Made by a program: the position numbers and the translations under genes | Notes under the pieces: model-generated | What the model was told of the DNA's origin: nothing | Databases searched by the model: none | What the model saw: the letters and a program-made list of their open reading frames with translations, nothing else | Part shown: positions 12,608 through 23,576 of the stretch, piece after piece | Layout: each line of letters starts with the position of its first letter | Position numbering within the stretch: position 1 is the first letter of the stretch | Source of the DNA: Trametes villosa | Lineage: Eukaryota > Basidiomycota > Agaricomycetes > Polyporales > Polyporaceae | Reading direction: 5' to 3' | DNA: 64,000 nucleotides | NCBI GenBank assembly: GCA_002964805.2 | Contig: PUDQ02000015.1 | Coordinates: forward strand, 310,001 to 374,000

Positions 12608-12786
12608 TTGCCAGTACGGATGAATCGATTCGAAGGTCGATTGTTGTCTAAAGCGGGAATAAATGTAGCACGCCGCATCATTACTACGGTCAAGTACCGG
12701 CGTGGACTACTACAGGGCGTCGCGCTAACGCAACAGATTGTTTCCTAACTCCCCCCACCAACTGTTCACTCTGTATGTTCATCGAT

Positions 12787-12831
12787 GAGCTATGATTGCG
12801 TACGTATCGTGGGAGGACGCTCTCATAGTTC
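12787..12831. repeat. GCTATG-family hairpin b
   Basis: GAGCTATGATTGCG pairs with CGCTCTCATAGTTC. It is the counterpart of hairpin a in the second tandem unit. Confidence 0.65.
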
Positions 12832-13276
12832 ACCGATAGCACATGATGGAGTATACAAAATTGAATCTCTACATCAGAGGTCGTTCCCGCGTCGCGAGGT
12901 TTCCTACTGGCAGTGCTCATAGCGCACGAGTACTCGGTCCGAACCGTATCCATTAGCGCGGTGAGCTGGATAATATGGACACGATGCAGATGGGAGTGGT
13001 GTTCCCATAGCAGAGATACGAGCGCCGGCTACTAGCTGCCCTCTTCCAGGAGCGGTGCCCTACCGGCGTATCCTGGCTCATCGGAGGCCTGGCACCGGTC
13101 AGCGATATACTGCGGAGCAACTGATGCCCACCATTCGGCGCTCTACTCTCGAGTGCGCTCGATGTATAGGGGGGGCTATGGGTGAGGATAATCTCGACGA
13201 CGGCAATACTTGGTAAAGAAACTTACGTGCGCCTCGTGCTGCACAACTTTCGAGTGTACCCGGTGTCTGTTGGCGT

Positions 13277-13321
13277 GCTATGGGTAGGTTTGTAAAGGCA
13301 CTTTACAAACGCACTCATAGC
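13277..13321. repeat. GCTATG-family hairpin g, 21-bp stem
   Basis: Left arm 13277-13297 and right arm 13301-13321 pair over 21 positions with about three mismatches around a 3-nt loop. It lies about 120 bp past the stop of array member 2 (minus strand). Confidence 0.8.
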
Positions 13322-13439
13322 TCGCTAATACTGATCGCACATTCGAGGATTCATTCTATTTGGAGGGACTGAAGGTAGCTCTTTGCATCATTACGGTCAC
13401 GTACCGGTACAGAAAAACGTACTACTGTAGGAAGACTTC

Positions 13440-15700
13440 TCAGAATTCAGGGCCGGTCAGTGTCTTCCTAACTGGACTCCAACCGGTTCTATCTGACCTA
13501 CAACGATAGGGCTCTATGTACGTGGAAATGGCCCAGACTCTGCATGTGATATGGGTAGAGTAAAGGCACCGGATGAAGATCATCGGTGACATTGGGTTGG
13601 AGCAGGTCGTCGTCGATACGCCTCTCATAGACGACCTCCGCCGCTCGTCGAGGTAAACGTGAGGGAAGGAAGAACTGGGCGAATAGCTCGGCCGTGAGAG
13701 ATGTTCGAACCCATCCTGCTGGAGATCGACACCGCTGGTGGGCGCATGGTCGGGCCAGCCTATGAGTGGCATGCTGAACTCGCAAGGATCCACCATGCTA
13801 GGACAGGCGTGCTCTTGAACAAAGTGCGTTGGAAGCGCTTGACTCGCCACTCGACCGTTGCGAGCGACAGCCTGGGAGGCCCATAGCGACACATCATAGT
13901 GGCGGGACTGCCGGGGAACGACTGTGTCTGGCGGCAGGGAGTATGTACCTTCGCTTCGAAGGCTGTCGGGTGAAGAACCCGCTCCGACGACGGCTTCCGG
14001 CGCCTGCGATGAGGCACCCGCATCCGAGTGTCCAGCGTGTGAGATAGAGTAGGCGGCGTGAGGCTTCTGCGCTGCCTCCGAGAGGCAAGTTATAGCGTAC
14101 GGCGAGACGAACCGCTGAGCTGATGGCGAGACAGCCATAGGGTAGTGGGCATCCTGCGTTTCAAAGCCAGCATGCAGTCTGATTCGCTGCTGCTGCTGCT
14201 GCGCGAGGGTTACGAGATCACGAACACTGGGGGTTTGAGCCAGCCTCGGAGCGTCCCCACCCATGCTCCCGCGGAGCATCCGAGGATCCAGTCCCGCATC
14301 GGGGCGGAATGCGTCGGCGTGCCAGGCAGGACTCCCAGTAAGAGCGTGCGCGGGAATATCAGGGGGGCATTCTGCGCGGTAGGGATACCCAGAGAACGGT
14401 TGCCATTCTTGGGTGGAGTGAGGCGGTGGCGCCCATGCAGCTTCCCTGGACGCGTCATTATTGGCAAGCGGCTGGTTCTCCGTAGAAGCGGCGGTTGGTA
14501 TGTCGCGCCAGCCACCGCGGCATTGCTGTCCATCGTCGCGAACCTCACAGTGTGCCGTATGGCGGATTGAATCACCGTGCGTCTGTCGCTTGTCAGGGCT
14601 GTAGCCGGGAGTAGCGCAGGATGGCAGCCTGGCAGTCGGTTCCGTGTCGCTCACAGGCTCATGCAGGTAGTACGAGTGAGGGAGAGCGGTTCGGCGGCGA
14701 TCATTGTGGCGGTGGTAAGTGGGTATGGGGGGCGTAGCGGTAGAAGACGGAAACGTCTGTACGGCTACCTGCCGTTGGCCCTCGAGTGGGGACGGCAATA
14801 CTGAGGGAAGGTCAGGCCAGAACGACGTGCTTCCCGTCAAGGTGGAAGGGCGGATAGGGTGGGCCGACGGTAGGATGCCGGGGAGGGTGGTGGCGGAAGG
14901 AACGGGGACAGCATACGCTAGACGCTGCTCCGCGGCGCCACCAGAAAGAGGGCGTAGAACGTCGGGTGGCAGGCTCTTGTTCTTGGTGGATCCCGGGAAG
15001 GCTTCTGGGCGGGTACCCTTTGCCAGGCGCAGCGGCTTGACGCCACATTTCTGTAGGTACGCCACATCGGTCAGCTGCATTGATATGTGGCGAGGCACGA
15101 CGTACCACAGGACCCTCGAGGGATCGGGCATCCGGGGCGGGAGTATTGGTGAGCACCGGCGACTGTGAGGAGCTAGGCGTAGTAGTCGAAGGGGCTTGAG
15201 GGGAGTTCTTCGTCAGACGGCCCTTCTGCTTCGTCTTCGCCGAGCGCGAAGTCCCGTGGCTTGGCTGCTTCACTGTTGCATTGCCCTTCCGTCTACTCCT
15301 GCGAGCGGCGGAGGCTGCCACACCGCCCTTGGCAGTTTGCTCCGCCCGCAAATACTTCTGGGTCAGTCTCGCGATTTTGACCTTTTCGTCATTGACCCGC
15401 TTGACGTTGGAGTCAAAGCATCTCATCAACGACGAGTTCTGGGGGTTCGAGAGCGTGTCCATCAAAGGCATGTCCCGCTTCATGCATACGATATGAACGC
15501 ACCTGGTTGGCGATGTACACGAGGTTCACCGGGACGTGCTGGGACAAGGCGGTCATTGTCATGGTCGCATCATCGTTGATAGTGTCTGGCATAGCGCTTG
15601 AACGCGAGGCCGGATATTTGAGGAATGCCGGCTGCTGTGGCGCAGAGAGCGTGTCGATATCCAGGGTGAGGCGGGGGTAGCGGGATAGTGGGTGCTGCAT
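13440..15700 (-). CDS. Array family member 2: disordered protein, 713 aa
   Basis: Three exons join in phase 0: 15700-15503, 15438-15106 and 15050-13440 (66, 111 and 536 codons). Exon 2 begins NSSLMRCFDSNVKRVNDEKV, a short helical, charged stretch, and continues into a strongly basic segment (ARRSRRKGNATVKQ, SAKTKQKGR) typical of nuclear localisation. Exon 3 is a long Pro/Ser/Gln/His-rich region including a QQQQQ run (about residue 400), with no recognisable fold. The position of intron 1 matches the other array members. The C-terminus has RRRSSMRGVSTTT rather than the RSTYSS tag. Upstream, 15759-15860 retains part of the shared upstream block. Function unknown. Confidence 0.65.
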
Positions 15701-16416
15701 TTCTGGGGCGGATCAGAGTGGCGGACGTATAACACTCGTATACCTCTGCTACTTAGCGGAGTTGTCTTCGAACACGAGCAGACACAGCATCAGGGGAAGC
15801 CTCCGACAATTCGCACACTGCATCGTGCACATGCATACGCCGGGTTCCAAAGACGTTTCTCATCGCAGGCTGAAGAAGGAAGGTTTCCACGAGCAACTGC
15901 CAGGAGGTGGCGTAACTGAATGGGATGGTCAGCACGTTCCGAGTAGACAGAAAGATCGAGTTGGGGAGAGGTGCTGGGACGTTACTTCGGGACGCCGTGT
16001 GTTTCTAGTTAGGGAGATATTTGGGGCGCTCAAAATGTCGCACCAGAACGCCTTCCTTGCCGTAGCATCAAGCGCTATCGAGCGGGCAGCCGCCCGAGGC
16101 CTCGAGGCGTAATACTGATGCTGGGCCACGCTAGCTACTCCAGAGCGGATTCCTAGGAGCCGATGGGTGAGCTGAAAAGCATACGCACTACCGATGGCAG
16201 CGTCCGGGAGCGGACTGGGTAATATGCACCCGACAAGCGCAGAGGCAGTACGGCGTAGCCTCTGACGATCCTGGTACAAGTGACGCCGTCATAGTACTCA
16301 GAAGCGGGTGGAATCATTCTGTTATCAAGAGGGGGGAGAAGACTACCCAGCGTGGTACAAGTTGAACTTGAAGTTCAACGGGTCCGTAGTAGGCACGTAT
16401 TCTCGGTAGTTGCCGA

Positions 16417-17107
16417 GTGGGCGTCTGATCTCGGTCAGAATCGTTGGTACCTTCAAGGTACCTTCCTATCAACTCTCTTCCACCAGCCCTCATTATGCTT
16501 CACTCATCGCACACTCTGGACCTCAGATGCGCTATGCGATGCCTGTGCTACCACAGCGTTCTGAACGCTAGGGGGCGACACGCAAGTCTCATCCCAAATT
16601 GGGAACGAGTCGACGTTGGGCGTGTGAAGGGGGGAGCACAAAGCAAGGTTCGTACTGATGCTGCCTCAGACTACGAACAGAAACGCGGGTAGTATCGAAA
16701 AGTCCTGGGCTCACCATAGGAAACATTGCGGAGGGCGTACCCGTCAGCTATGCCATATGGGTGTTAAATTTCAGTGTACGGCTGACTTTAGCGCTCACAG
16801 CCCGCGAGTACCGCCACCACTCAAGTCTCAGCCTCTGATACCTCGAGACAAGGCCGGCAGGGTCGGGTCTGGTCGGGTGCGACGCGTGGTACAGTTTGAA
16901 GCCGATGCGATAGCGTGTCGAAGTACGCCCTCGATCGGGAACGATTGCCTGTGGATAGAGGGCCGCGTGGTCTCATACCCAGACGTGGGGTGTTACACCC
17001 GAACCCCACCACCGCGGTCACCGTGTATCACCCCTGGGTACGAGACCAAGGGCCGCGCTGGGCCGCGGCGATCGAGATACGCGGAAAATAATGACATCCG
17101 AGAACGA
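16417..17107. repeat. Array spacer repeat, copy 1
   Basis: Shares with 18107-18795 the blocks GGGCGTCTGATCTCGGTCAG, ACCCGTCAGCTATG (entry to the hairpin), the CTCGAGACAAGG region, and TAATGACATCCGAGAACGAC. Both are in the same orientation. Confidence 0.7.
16747..16801. repeat. GCTATG-family hairpin h (degenerate)
   Basis: GCTATG...GGGTGTTAAA and TTTAGCGCTCACAGC are recognisable but carry several mismatches. The flanks match hairpin i. Confidence 0.5.
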
Positions 17108-17309
17108 CCTACAGGGAGACCATGTATTCTAAGGGTCAAACAGTACAGACCCACTGTGCCGCTGTCGTAACCCACGCCCTCCCCTCCGTCGACCTGCTAT
17201 CCGGGGACGCACGTACGATCTTTACTCGCACGGCCCTCTGCTTCGCTCACAGCCGTACATCCGCGCACACCCCTCTGATGCCATGCTCGGCTTTCGCGCC
17301 CTGAGAAAC

Positions 17310-17578
17310 GCGATGACTGCGCTCGCTCGAAGAAGATGCGGTGCAAAATGCGGTCCTTTTCAGCGACAGACACGGTAAGTGGCTAGAACACTCGCCGTAC
17401 GCGTTTCGACTCGACTGACCGCGTGCGACTCGCCCCAGCGAACACAGCGGGTGCGACCCTCGGCCGCGCGAGGATGGCGTACACCATCGAGCGGTACTAC
17501 ACCGGCTTCGTATCGCGCTACCGCGTGAAGCTCGCCGGCTGGCCAACGACATCATTTCCGATAACCTCAATCGCGTAA
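17310..17578 (+). pseudogene. Two-exon gene fragment of unknown family
   Basis: A canonical intron (17375-17438; GTAAGT donor, CTGAC branch-like, CCCCAG acceptor) joins two coding pieces in phase: ...EDAVQNAVLFSDRH then ANTAGATLGRARMAY, followed by TIERYYTGFVSRYRVKLAGW. The joined sequence looks protein-like, but the frame is closed upstream and stops shortly downstream at 17578, so only a fragment remains. I cannot name the family. It sits inside a short decayed array spacer. Confidence 0.35.
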
Positions 17579-18106
17579 CGGGTGACCGGCCAGGAGTGCA
17601 TCTTGCACCTACTAGCGCTCGGGAAGAGCGGTGCTATGCGATTCGTCCCGGCGTGGCTGGAGGCGACATCCCGCCGATGGTGGTAGAGCAGGAAGGTGCG
17701 CGCTCCAGGCGCCTACCAAAGCGGGGGCTTGGAGATACGGGTGCCGTGCGTGCAGCACTCATCTCTCTTTCAACACGAGCCCGGCTGGACGCGCGCGGTG
17801 GAATCGGGCTCTTCCGTACCTAGGATCTTGCCAATAGATCTTCAAGCGAGTCGCTGCAGGCTACGTTTATTGCTTCGCCGCCCAGTAGCCTGGTCAGATT
17901 GGCGTCCGAGTTACTATGGTTCAGGCTGAAGTGCCAGTGCGCATGCGCACTTTCCGCCCTGCGCCGGCGATGGTAGAGTGCTCTACGCTGGGATAGCCCG
18001 GGGGGCAATTCAGCCAATACTGCCCAATATAGCTGTATTTTACGTGCTTAGAACAAGGAATTCGGAGCTACCTGACTCTCGGATGGAACAGTCGCGATAT
18101 AGCATA

Positions 18107-18795
18107 CTGGGCGTCTGATCTCGGTCAGGATCGCCGATATTTTCGTAGTGACACACTGACTCTCTCCCACCCTCTCTCTCTCACATACTTCAGCTTCACT
18201 CATTGCACACTCTGGATCCTCAAACACGGTGTACAACCCCTTTACAATCATGATATTCTCAATGTCAGGAGGTCCAGTTCAAGTTGCACTCGGATTTTGG
18301 AGCAAGTCGGCGCTGGAGATGCGCTGCTAAATAGTCATGTTCTCCGGCGTGTTAAAAGTTCGCGCGCAGGGGAGCACGAAGCAAGGTTCGTACCGATGTT
18401 GCCCCGGACTGTGAACGCAGTTGTATCATGGACCACCCAAAACGCTGCGATTCCCCTGCCTTGTCCGGACACGCAGATGGCGTTGAAGAAATCTTGATCC
18501 TCTGTAGGCAACATCGCGGAGGGTGTACCCGTCAGCTATGGGTGCTATCATTAGTATACGACTAATTGTAGCGCTCATAGCCCGCGGGTACTTCCACCAC
18601 TCAGCTTCAAATACCTCGAGACAAGGTCGGCAGGGTCGGCAGGGTCTGCGGCATCAATGCGGGAGGTGCGGTGTGTGGTGCAATTCGAATCCAATGCGAT
18701 AAGGTGTCGTATGTAGTACGCGCCGTGCTCGGTCTGTGGATATACCGCAGCGATCGAGATACAGGGATAATAATGACATCCGAGAACGACCTACG
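18107..18795. repeat. Array spacer repeat, copy 2
   Basis: Second copy of 16417-17107, lying directly 3' of array member 3. Confidence 0.7.
18535..18581. repeat. GCTATG-family hairpin i
   Basis: Left arm 18535-18555 (GCTATGGGTGCTATC...) pairs with right arm 18561-18581 (...GTAGCGCTCATAGC) with few mismatches and a 5-nt loop. It lies about 280 bp past the stop of array member 3. Confidence 0.8.
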
Positions 18796-18859
18796 AAGAG
18801 ACGAGACGAAGATGGGGAGCTTGACGAGAAGGGGGATAGATCTATCGGGAATATGGGTG

Positions 18860-21687
18860 TCAATCGTAAGTATACGAGGGGATCAGAGCGCCGGCCAGTG
18901 AGGAGTACGTGCTCCTCAATGCGTCGGCCGCTCCGATGACCGCTCGCCCAACGTCCATGCCCGCTTGAGCGGCGGGCAAGGACGTGGTGTCGACCGGGAA
19001 ATGCGAGGCTCCCCTCTGCCTGCCATGCGGGCGAGTATCAGAGAGATGCTCTACGGACCGGGTGGTGTAGTTGGCATCTTCGAGAGCGGCCCAGGGCTGT
19101 GCTCCGTCTGCAAAAGCGAAGGGATGGGGGGCGGGTTGTGTGGGAGACACAGGTTGATACAGGCTGGGGACGCTCAGAACCGACAAAGTAGAAGGGCTAA
19201 GCGCCCAGACATCGTCGATCCCGTCGTGTGAGGAACTGGCACGAGAGCTGCTCGTAAAGAAAGTGTCTTGATCAAGATGATCTTGACGAGGCCGCTCGCG
19301 ATCGAACGTTCGCTTGGGCATCGAACCGGTGGGCGCCAGATAACCATGTTGCTCGTAAGGAGAGGACGCTTCAGCGACCACTCGCCTGCGACTGCTAGTC
19401 GCTGAACGAAAGGTGGGTACGTCAGGCGGCAAGTGCTGCCTGAGCGTCGATGCGCCCGTGCCGACGAAGTGAGCGTCGCGCTGGGGCAGGAACTCTGGCA
19501 CTTGAAAGCCGCGCGGGTCAGTGTGCATGGTCGTCCGAGATGGTATCATATACCCGCTGTAGGAGGGGGTGACTCCCGTGATGCTGAACATGGGCTTGGA
19601 AGGGAGGCCCGGAGGACTGGTGGAGCATGGATCCGTCAAGCCGCACGAGCTCGTCAGAGCCAGGATAGTTTATCCCGGTGTTAGACCGTCTCACTCTCGC
19701 CCATGAGTCGTGTGTAGCGTGGCCGCCTGCGATACGGTGAAGACGAGAGGGCGGCGGAAAACCGTACATTGCGGCTTCAGAAAACGACGCGCTTGAGGGC
19801 GCGCGTGGCGGCTCGTTTCCGCAGCTAGAGGAGCTGAAGCGGGTTGGGTAGGCGGGGACGCAGGCATTGAAGAGCCCGAGCTCGGGCCCGGGGTCGTGTA
19901 CGACGTCGTTCGACAGCGACACATTGTTCCGAGGTCCCCAGTGCGCAATTTCACGAGCGCGTTGTGAGGTCGAGCCTTTGGGCGGCGCCAGACGGTGCCC
20001 GCGCGATAGATCCTCGGCCTTCCGGTGTTGAGTGCATCGCGATCTCTCTACGAGGGTGGACGTAGAGGAGACGGCGGGAGGCGGGATTGTTGGGGGCTGT
20101 GGCACAATAGGGACCGGTAGAACTAGGACAGGTAGTTGCGAGTTAGCGTCGTAGGTCCTTGAGGGGGAATCTTTCCCCGCTACATCGTTGTTGCAGCGGC
20201 GCTGCGAGCCTACACACTCGGATTTAGGATGAGCACTTGCCACTGCATGTAGCGTAGAGTATAACGAACGCACCTCGCGCACGAGTAGTGTAGCTAGCTT
20301 CGAGATGGGTCTCCAAATCGCCGGACGACAGCTGCGAGGGATCGATGCGCGGTGGTTGCGAAAAGCCCGAAGAGCCCGCCGTGCGCCACGGCTAGCATGG
20401 GTTCAGCGACACCGTTGCGACACAGACACGTAGATGAGGCCTACCTGAGCGTTGTGATGGTCGCCGCTGCCACCCAGGTAAGGACCGCGATTCTCCATGT
20501 ACACGGAAGGGATGCCTCGGTATTGCGAAGGCCACTCATAGCCTGGAAACAGGGGTCAGCGGGGATCGGATGCGGGAATCAACACAGTCTCTTACCTCTG
20601 CTTCCTTGGGGGAAGAACGGGGTAATGGGAGCTGCAGGGCCTGGGAGGCTCGACGATGAAGTTGAGGACGTCGTATGGGAGCGGGCCCTGTAGATCGTCG
20701 GGCCTACAAGGTGTGCAGCCGCCGGTGGCGCAGACGGCAGGGCGGCACGCGAGTAAGAGTGCATCCGGGGGCCTGGATCCTCTGTCTGGCCGCCGTCGAG
20801 CGGAAACGCCGAACTACCATGCCCGCCTTGTACGGAGTGGTTGCGAGAGGGGGAAGTACTAGAACTAATCGAAGCCGAGTATGAGTACGCAACGCCACCT
20901 TGCGGCACCTACGCCACATAGTTCAACGTCGATACGGAGGGTGTTCGTGGTGGCGTAACTCACCGAGGGCGGACGGTATTGGACGGGGGACTCGTCGGAG
21001 CTAGATAGACCTGTACGCCGTTCTCCTTCGGAGGCTCGAGGAGGAGATTGGGGAGCAGCGAGGACAGGGTGCACCGTTGAGGTGGACTTAGTCTTGTGGC
21101 CAGTCCCCGCCTTCTTGCTCTTAGATCGCGTGCCCCGGCTGTGTCCCTGATGAGTAACAGCGGTCAGGTTCTCCAGACAATCACAATGTAGAAGCCCATC
21201 GACATAACTCACGGATGGTCGCGTATGGTTCCCCGTAGTTGGCATGCCGCGCGCAACCGTGCGCGGGTCTGCAGATCTCTCCGCAGGGAGGTCACTGGCA
21301 GGGGGGTAGACAGCTGAGGGCCACGCTGCGGCCACTTCGCGCTGAGGATACAGCGAGGTACTGGGTGCGGGCCGCCTCAGGAGTCTTACTGCTTGTAGAG
21401 TGGCGGCCCGGGCTTCGTTGAGCGCATCTTTCACTCCCGGCGTGTGACGAAAGTTGATGATGTGTAGACAGCCCGCGTGCTTCACATACAACAACATATG
21501 GACCTCGTTAGTCCTGTCAGCGATCCTAGTCTCTAGTGAGGTGGAGTCACACCTCATTGAGAGGTCGAAGACCCTTCGGCACGTAGTGAGGCTCCTCCGT
21601 GGGAGCAAGTGGTACCGCTCTCTCTGTCGTTGCCGCCCACTGAGAATCATCTCCTTGAGGAGAAGCGAGTGGGGCGTTGGATGACAT
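18860..21687 (-). CDS. Array family member 3: disordered protein with C-terminal RSTYSS tag; frame broken
   Basis: Exon 1 (21687-21553, 45 codons, Met-Ser-Ser-Asn-Ala) and exon 2 (21479-20964, 172 codons) join in phase 0 across a 73-nt intron. Exon 2 contains a basic patch (SRGTRSKSKKAGTGHKTKS). Downstream exons include about 20908-20579 and 20282-19518, with a final frame at 19639-18860 ending ADALRSTYSSLAGALIP. The last two frames overlap at 19518-19639 without a good splice solution, so a small indel (pseudogene or sequence error) is likely. The upstream box TTGACAAGTACAAGG lies about 80 bp before the start (21763-21779). Middle exon boundaries are uncertain. Function unknown. Confidence 0.5.
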
Positions 21688-23294
21688 AGCCTAGCTGCGG
21701 GGGTGTGGGCAGGAGATGAGGACCGAACCCAGGCGGGCGCACAAGGACGTGCAAACGGCGGGCCTTGTACTTGTCAACCACCTGAGCGGAGTTGTATTTC
21801 GACGGTGAGAAGACACAGCATCAAACGCGTGCTGGGTCCGAGTATTCGCACACCGCCTTCTCCGCGCCTGCATCAGAGCTAGAAGTCTTGCCGAGTTTCG
21901 AATTATTGGCGTGTGAGCTGCGACGAGGCGTGAAGGGGTGGGGCGGGGTGCGACGTCTCCGCGCGTTCCGAATATACGCAAGAGGGCAGTCCGGAAGCTG
22001 TGGCAGAGAGACACGCGGTCTAGGTTGTCACGTCTGACACCGTGTTTCCCTGAGCATCAGAATGAGGTTATGAGGGAATGCGCCATCCCTGACGTGTACC
22101 GCACGACGGCGTATATCACAGAACGCAGGCGCGGGCGCAGAGAACCCGACTGCATGCCTTGAGGCACAAGTCGTGCTCGACCAGTGTGCACGGCTTCTTT
22201 AGGACGGGTATTTGTTCCCAACGGGGCTGTCCAGCTTATCTGTTAAAAAACGTATTAGCTGAGAGCTGACTCACCGCTACAAGCGGATGCGCTCACGTTT
22301 CTCGAAACGGCGATGCCAGAGAGGCTGGACCGTCCGAGTCCTTGCGTCATGGCTTTGGCTAGAGGCGCTCGAGGCAAGAGAAGATATATTCAGTAGCGGG
22401 AACATGTTGTGGGACCTTGCACGCACCACGAGGTGTTGGTCCCATGAACGTACCGTGTGGCGGTACTGCTGGAGGCCGTACTACAGCGTCATTTTGGGCT
22501 AAGGAAGCACCCCAGAGGGCTGGAGAACGTTGTTCTGACGGGCATACGAGCCTCGTGAGCAAGCATGGAACAACATTGCGCCAGTTCAATACGGAACACT
22601 TCAGGAGGTGCCTCAGTGCGACGGTGGTGGCTGGAGAATAACCAGGATGCCCCGTTTGGGAACTGGTGGGCGGTTAGCGCCAGCGCCAAGGCCGCATAAT
22701 GCGGGCGTTCAATCGGTCCGCTTTCACCACGCTCGCGCTCTAGTAGCAAACGACTTCAATTCCCTCGACGCCCTACTGCTGCGATCTTGTTTATATGCTC
22801 GTATGTTCAGTACTGGGAATCTGGGCTGTGCGCCTCCAGAGGAATCCAAATTGTCGTACACGCACGGTAAGTACGCCGTACTAAACTTGAAGTGGGAAGA
22901 ACTAAATGCCTAGTTCGGAGTAAGCACTTTGGACTTGTTAGAGTGGGCGTCTGATTACGATCCTTGTCGACATTGCATGATCCTCGGTCCAAATCTCAGG
23001 CTTGCACGTCCCAGCCTCTCTCTACCCTTAACGCGCTTCCATACTCTGCCGCGGCTCAGGCCCACTCATACACCGTCCTAGGAGAGAGACACCCCTAGAG
23101 GACTGAAGCCTGTAGTCGTCTCAGAGAGTGGAGGTGCGCACAGGTGAGCTCGTCCCAGGCTCGGCAGTTCGGAGACAATCATCGGACTGTATGGATAGTT
23201 GGCCTCAGCTCAGAATCGAGTGATGTACAAGTTATGTCACTTGTAGTAGTATTGCCATGATCAGCATCCCGGATCGAACGGAACTGTACTCGTT
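21688..23294. other. Upstream block of member 3 and array spacer
   Basis: Contains the promoter-proximal box (21763-21779), a segment homologous to the shared upstream block (21785-21960 and 22215-22275), and a GCGTCTGAT box at 22947-22955. Open frames here, such as 22608-22913 (+), are not supported by paralogues. Confidence 0.5.
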
Positions 23295-23340
23295 AGCTAT
23301 GGGTGGTGTTATAGATCTTTTTATAACAGCACTCATAGCT
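23295..23340. repeat. GCTATG-family hairpin j
   Basis: AGCTATGGGTGGTGTTATA (23295-23313) pairs with TATAACAGCACTCATAGCT (23322-23340) around an 8-nt loop. It lies about 235 bp past the stop of array member 4. The flank ACTGTACTCGTTAGCTATG matches that of hairpin l. Confidence 0.85.
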
Positions 23341-23576
23341 CATGAGTTTATGTTCGTGTACTGCCTTACTATACATTACACGCAACCTTTCCATCGTCCC
23401 AGCAAGCACAGAATACGTTGTTAGCTATTTAGACAGAATGCGGCTGATACAAGAATTGCGAAACCCTAGCACTGCACGAACGTAGAGTCCCAAATACGGA
23501 TCGAAGTTCCGGGTGTGAAACGCTGGACGGACACCGAGCTACGAGAAGGATGGGAGATATGGGTGGGGAGATCTTT

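Larger units (their letters stand above)
11827..12700. repeat. Tandem spacer unit, copy 1
   Basis: Aligns with 12709-13420 through shared blocks: CACAGGGCGT..., the ATTGATGAGCTATG hairpin entry, TATCCTGGCTCATCG, GATAATCTC-type sequence and GCATCATTAC...GTACCGG. Copy 2 is shorter, mainly by loss of about 200 bp around the middle hairpins. Confidence 0.65.
12709..13420. repeat. Tandem spacer unit, copy 2
   Basis: Diverged second copy of the unit at 11827-12700, ending directly before the 3' end of array member 2. Confidence 0.65.
11380..13439. other. Intergenic region with tandemly duplicated hairpin units
   Basis: No gene is supported. About 11827-12700 and 12709-13420 are two diverged copies of one unit, each holding several GCTATGGGT-type hairpins. 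A TATAAA-like sequence (11974-11981) follows the first hairpin. Short open frames here are not conserved between the two copies. Confidence 0.55.
15701..18859. other. Spacer with decayed units of the array
   Basis: Contains the upstream block of member 2 (about 15755-15870), a dispersed duplication (16417-17107 and 18107-18795), a two-exon gene fragment (17310-17578) and two hairpins (16747 and 18535). No complete gene is supported. Confidence 0.5.

Noticed and set aside
15478..15502. 25-nt intron in array member 2
   Set aside because: Too short; the acceptor at 15439 gives 64 nt, in phase, and matches intron 1 of the other members.
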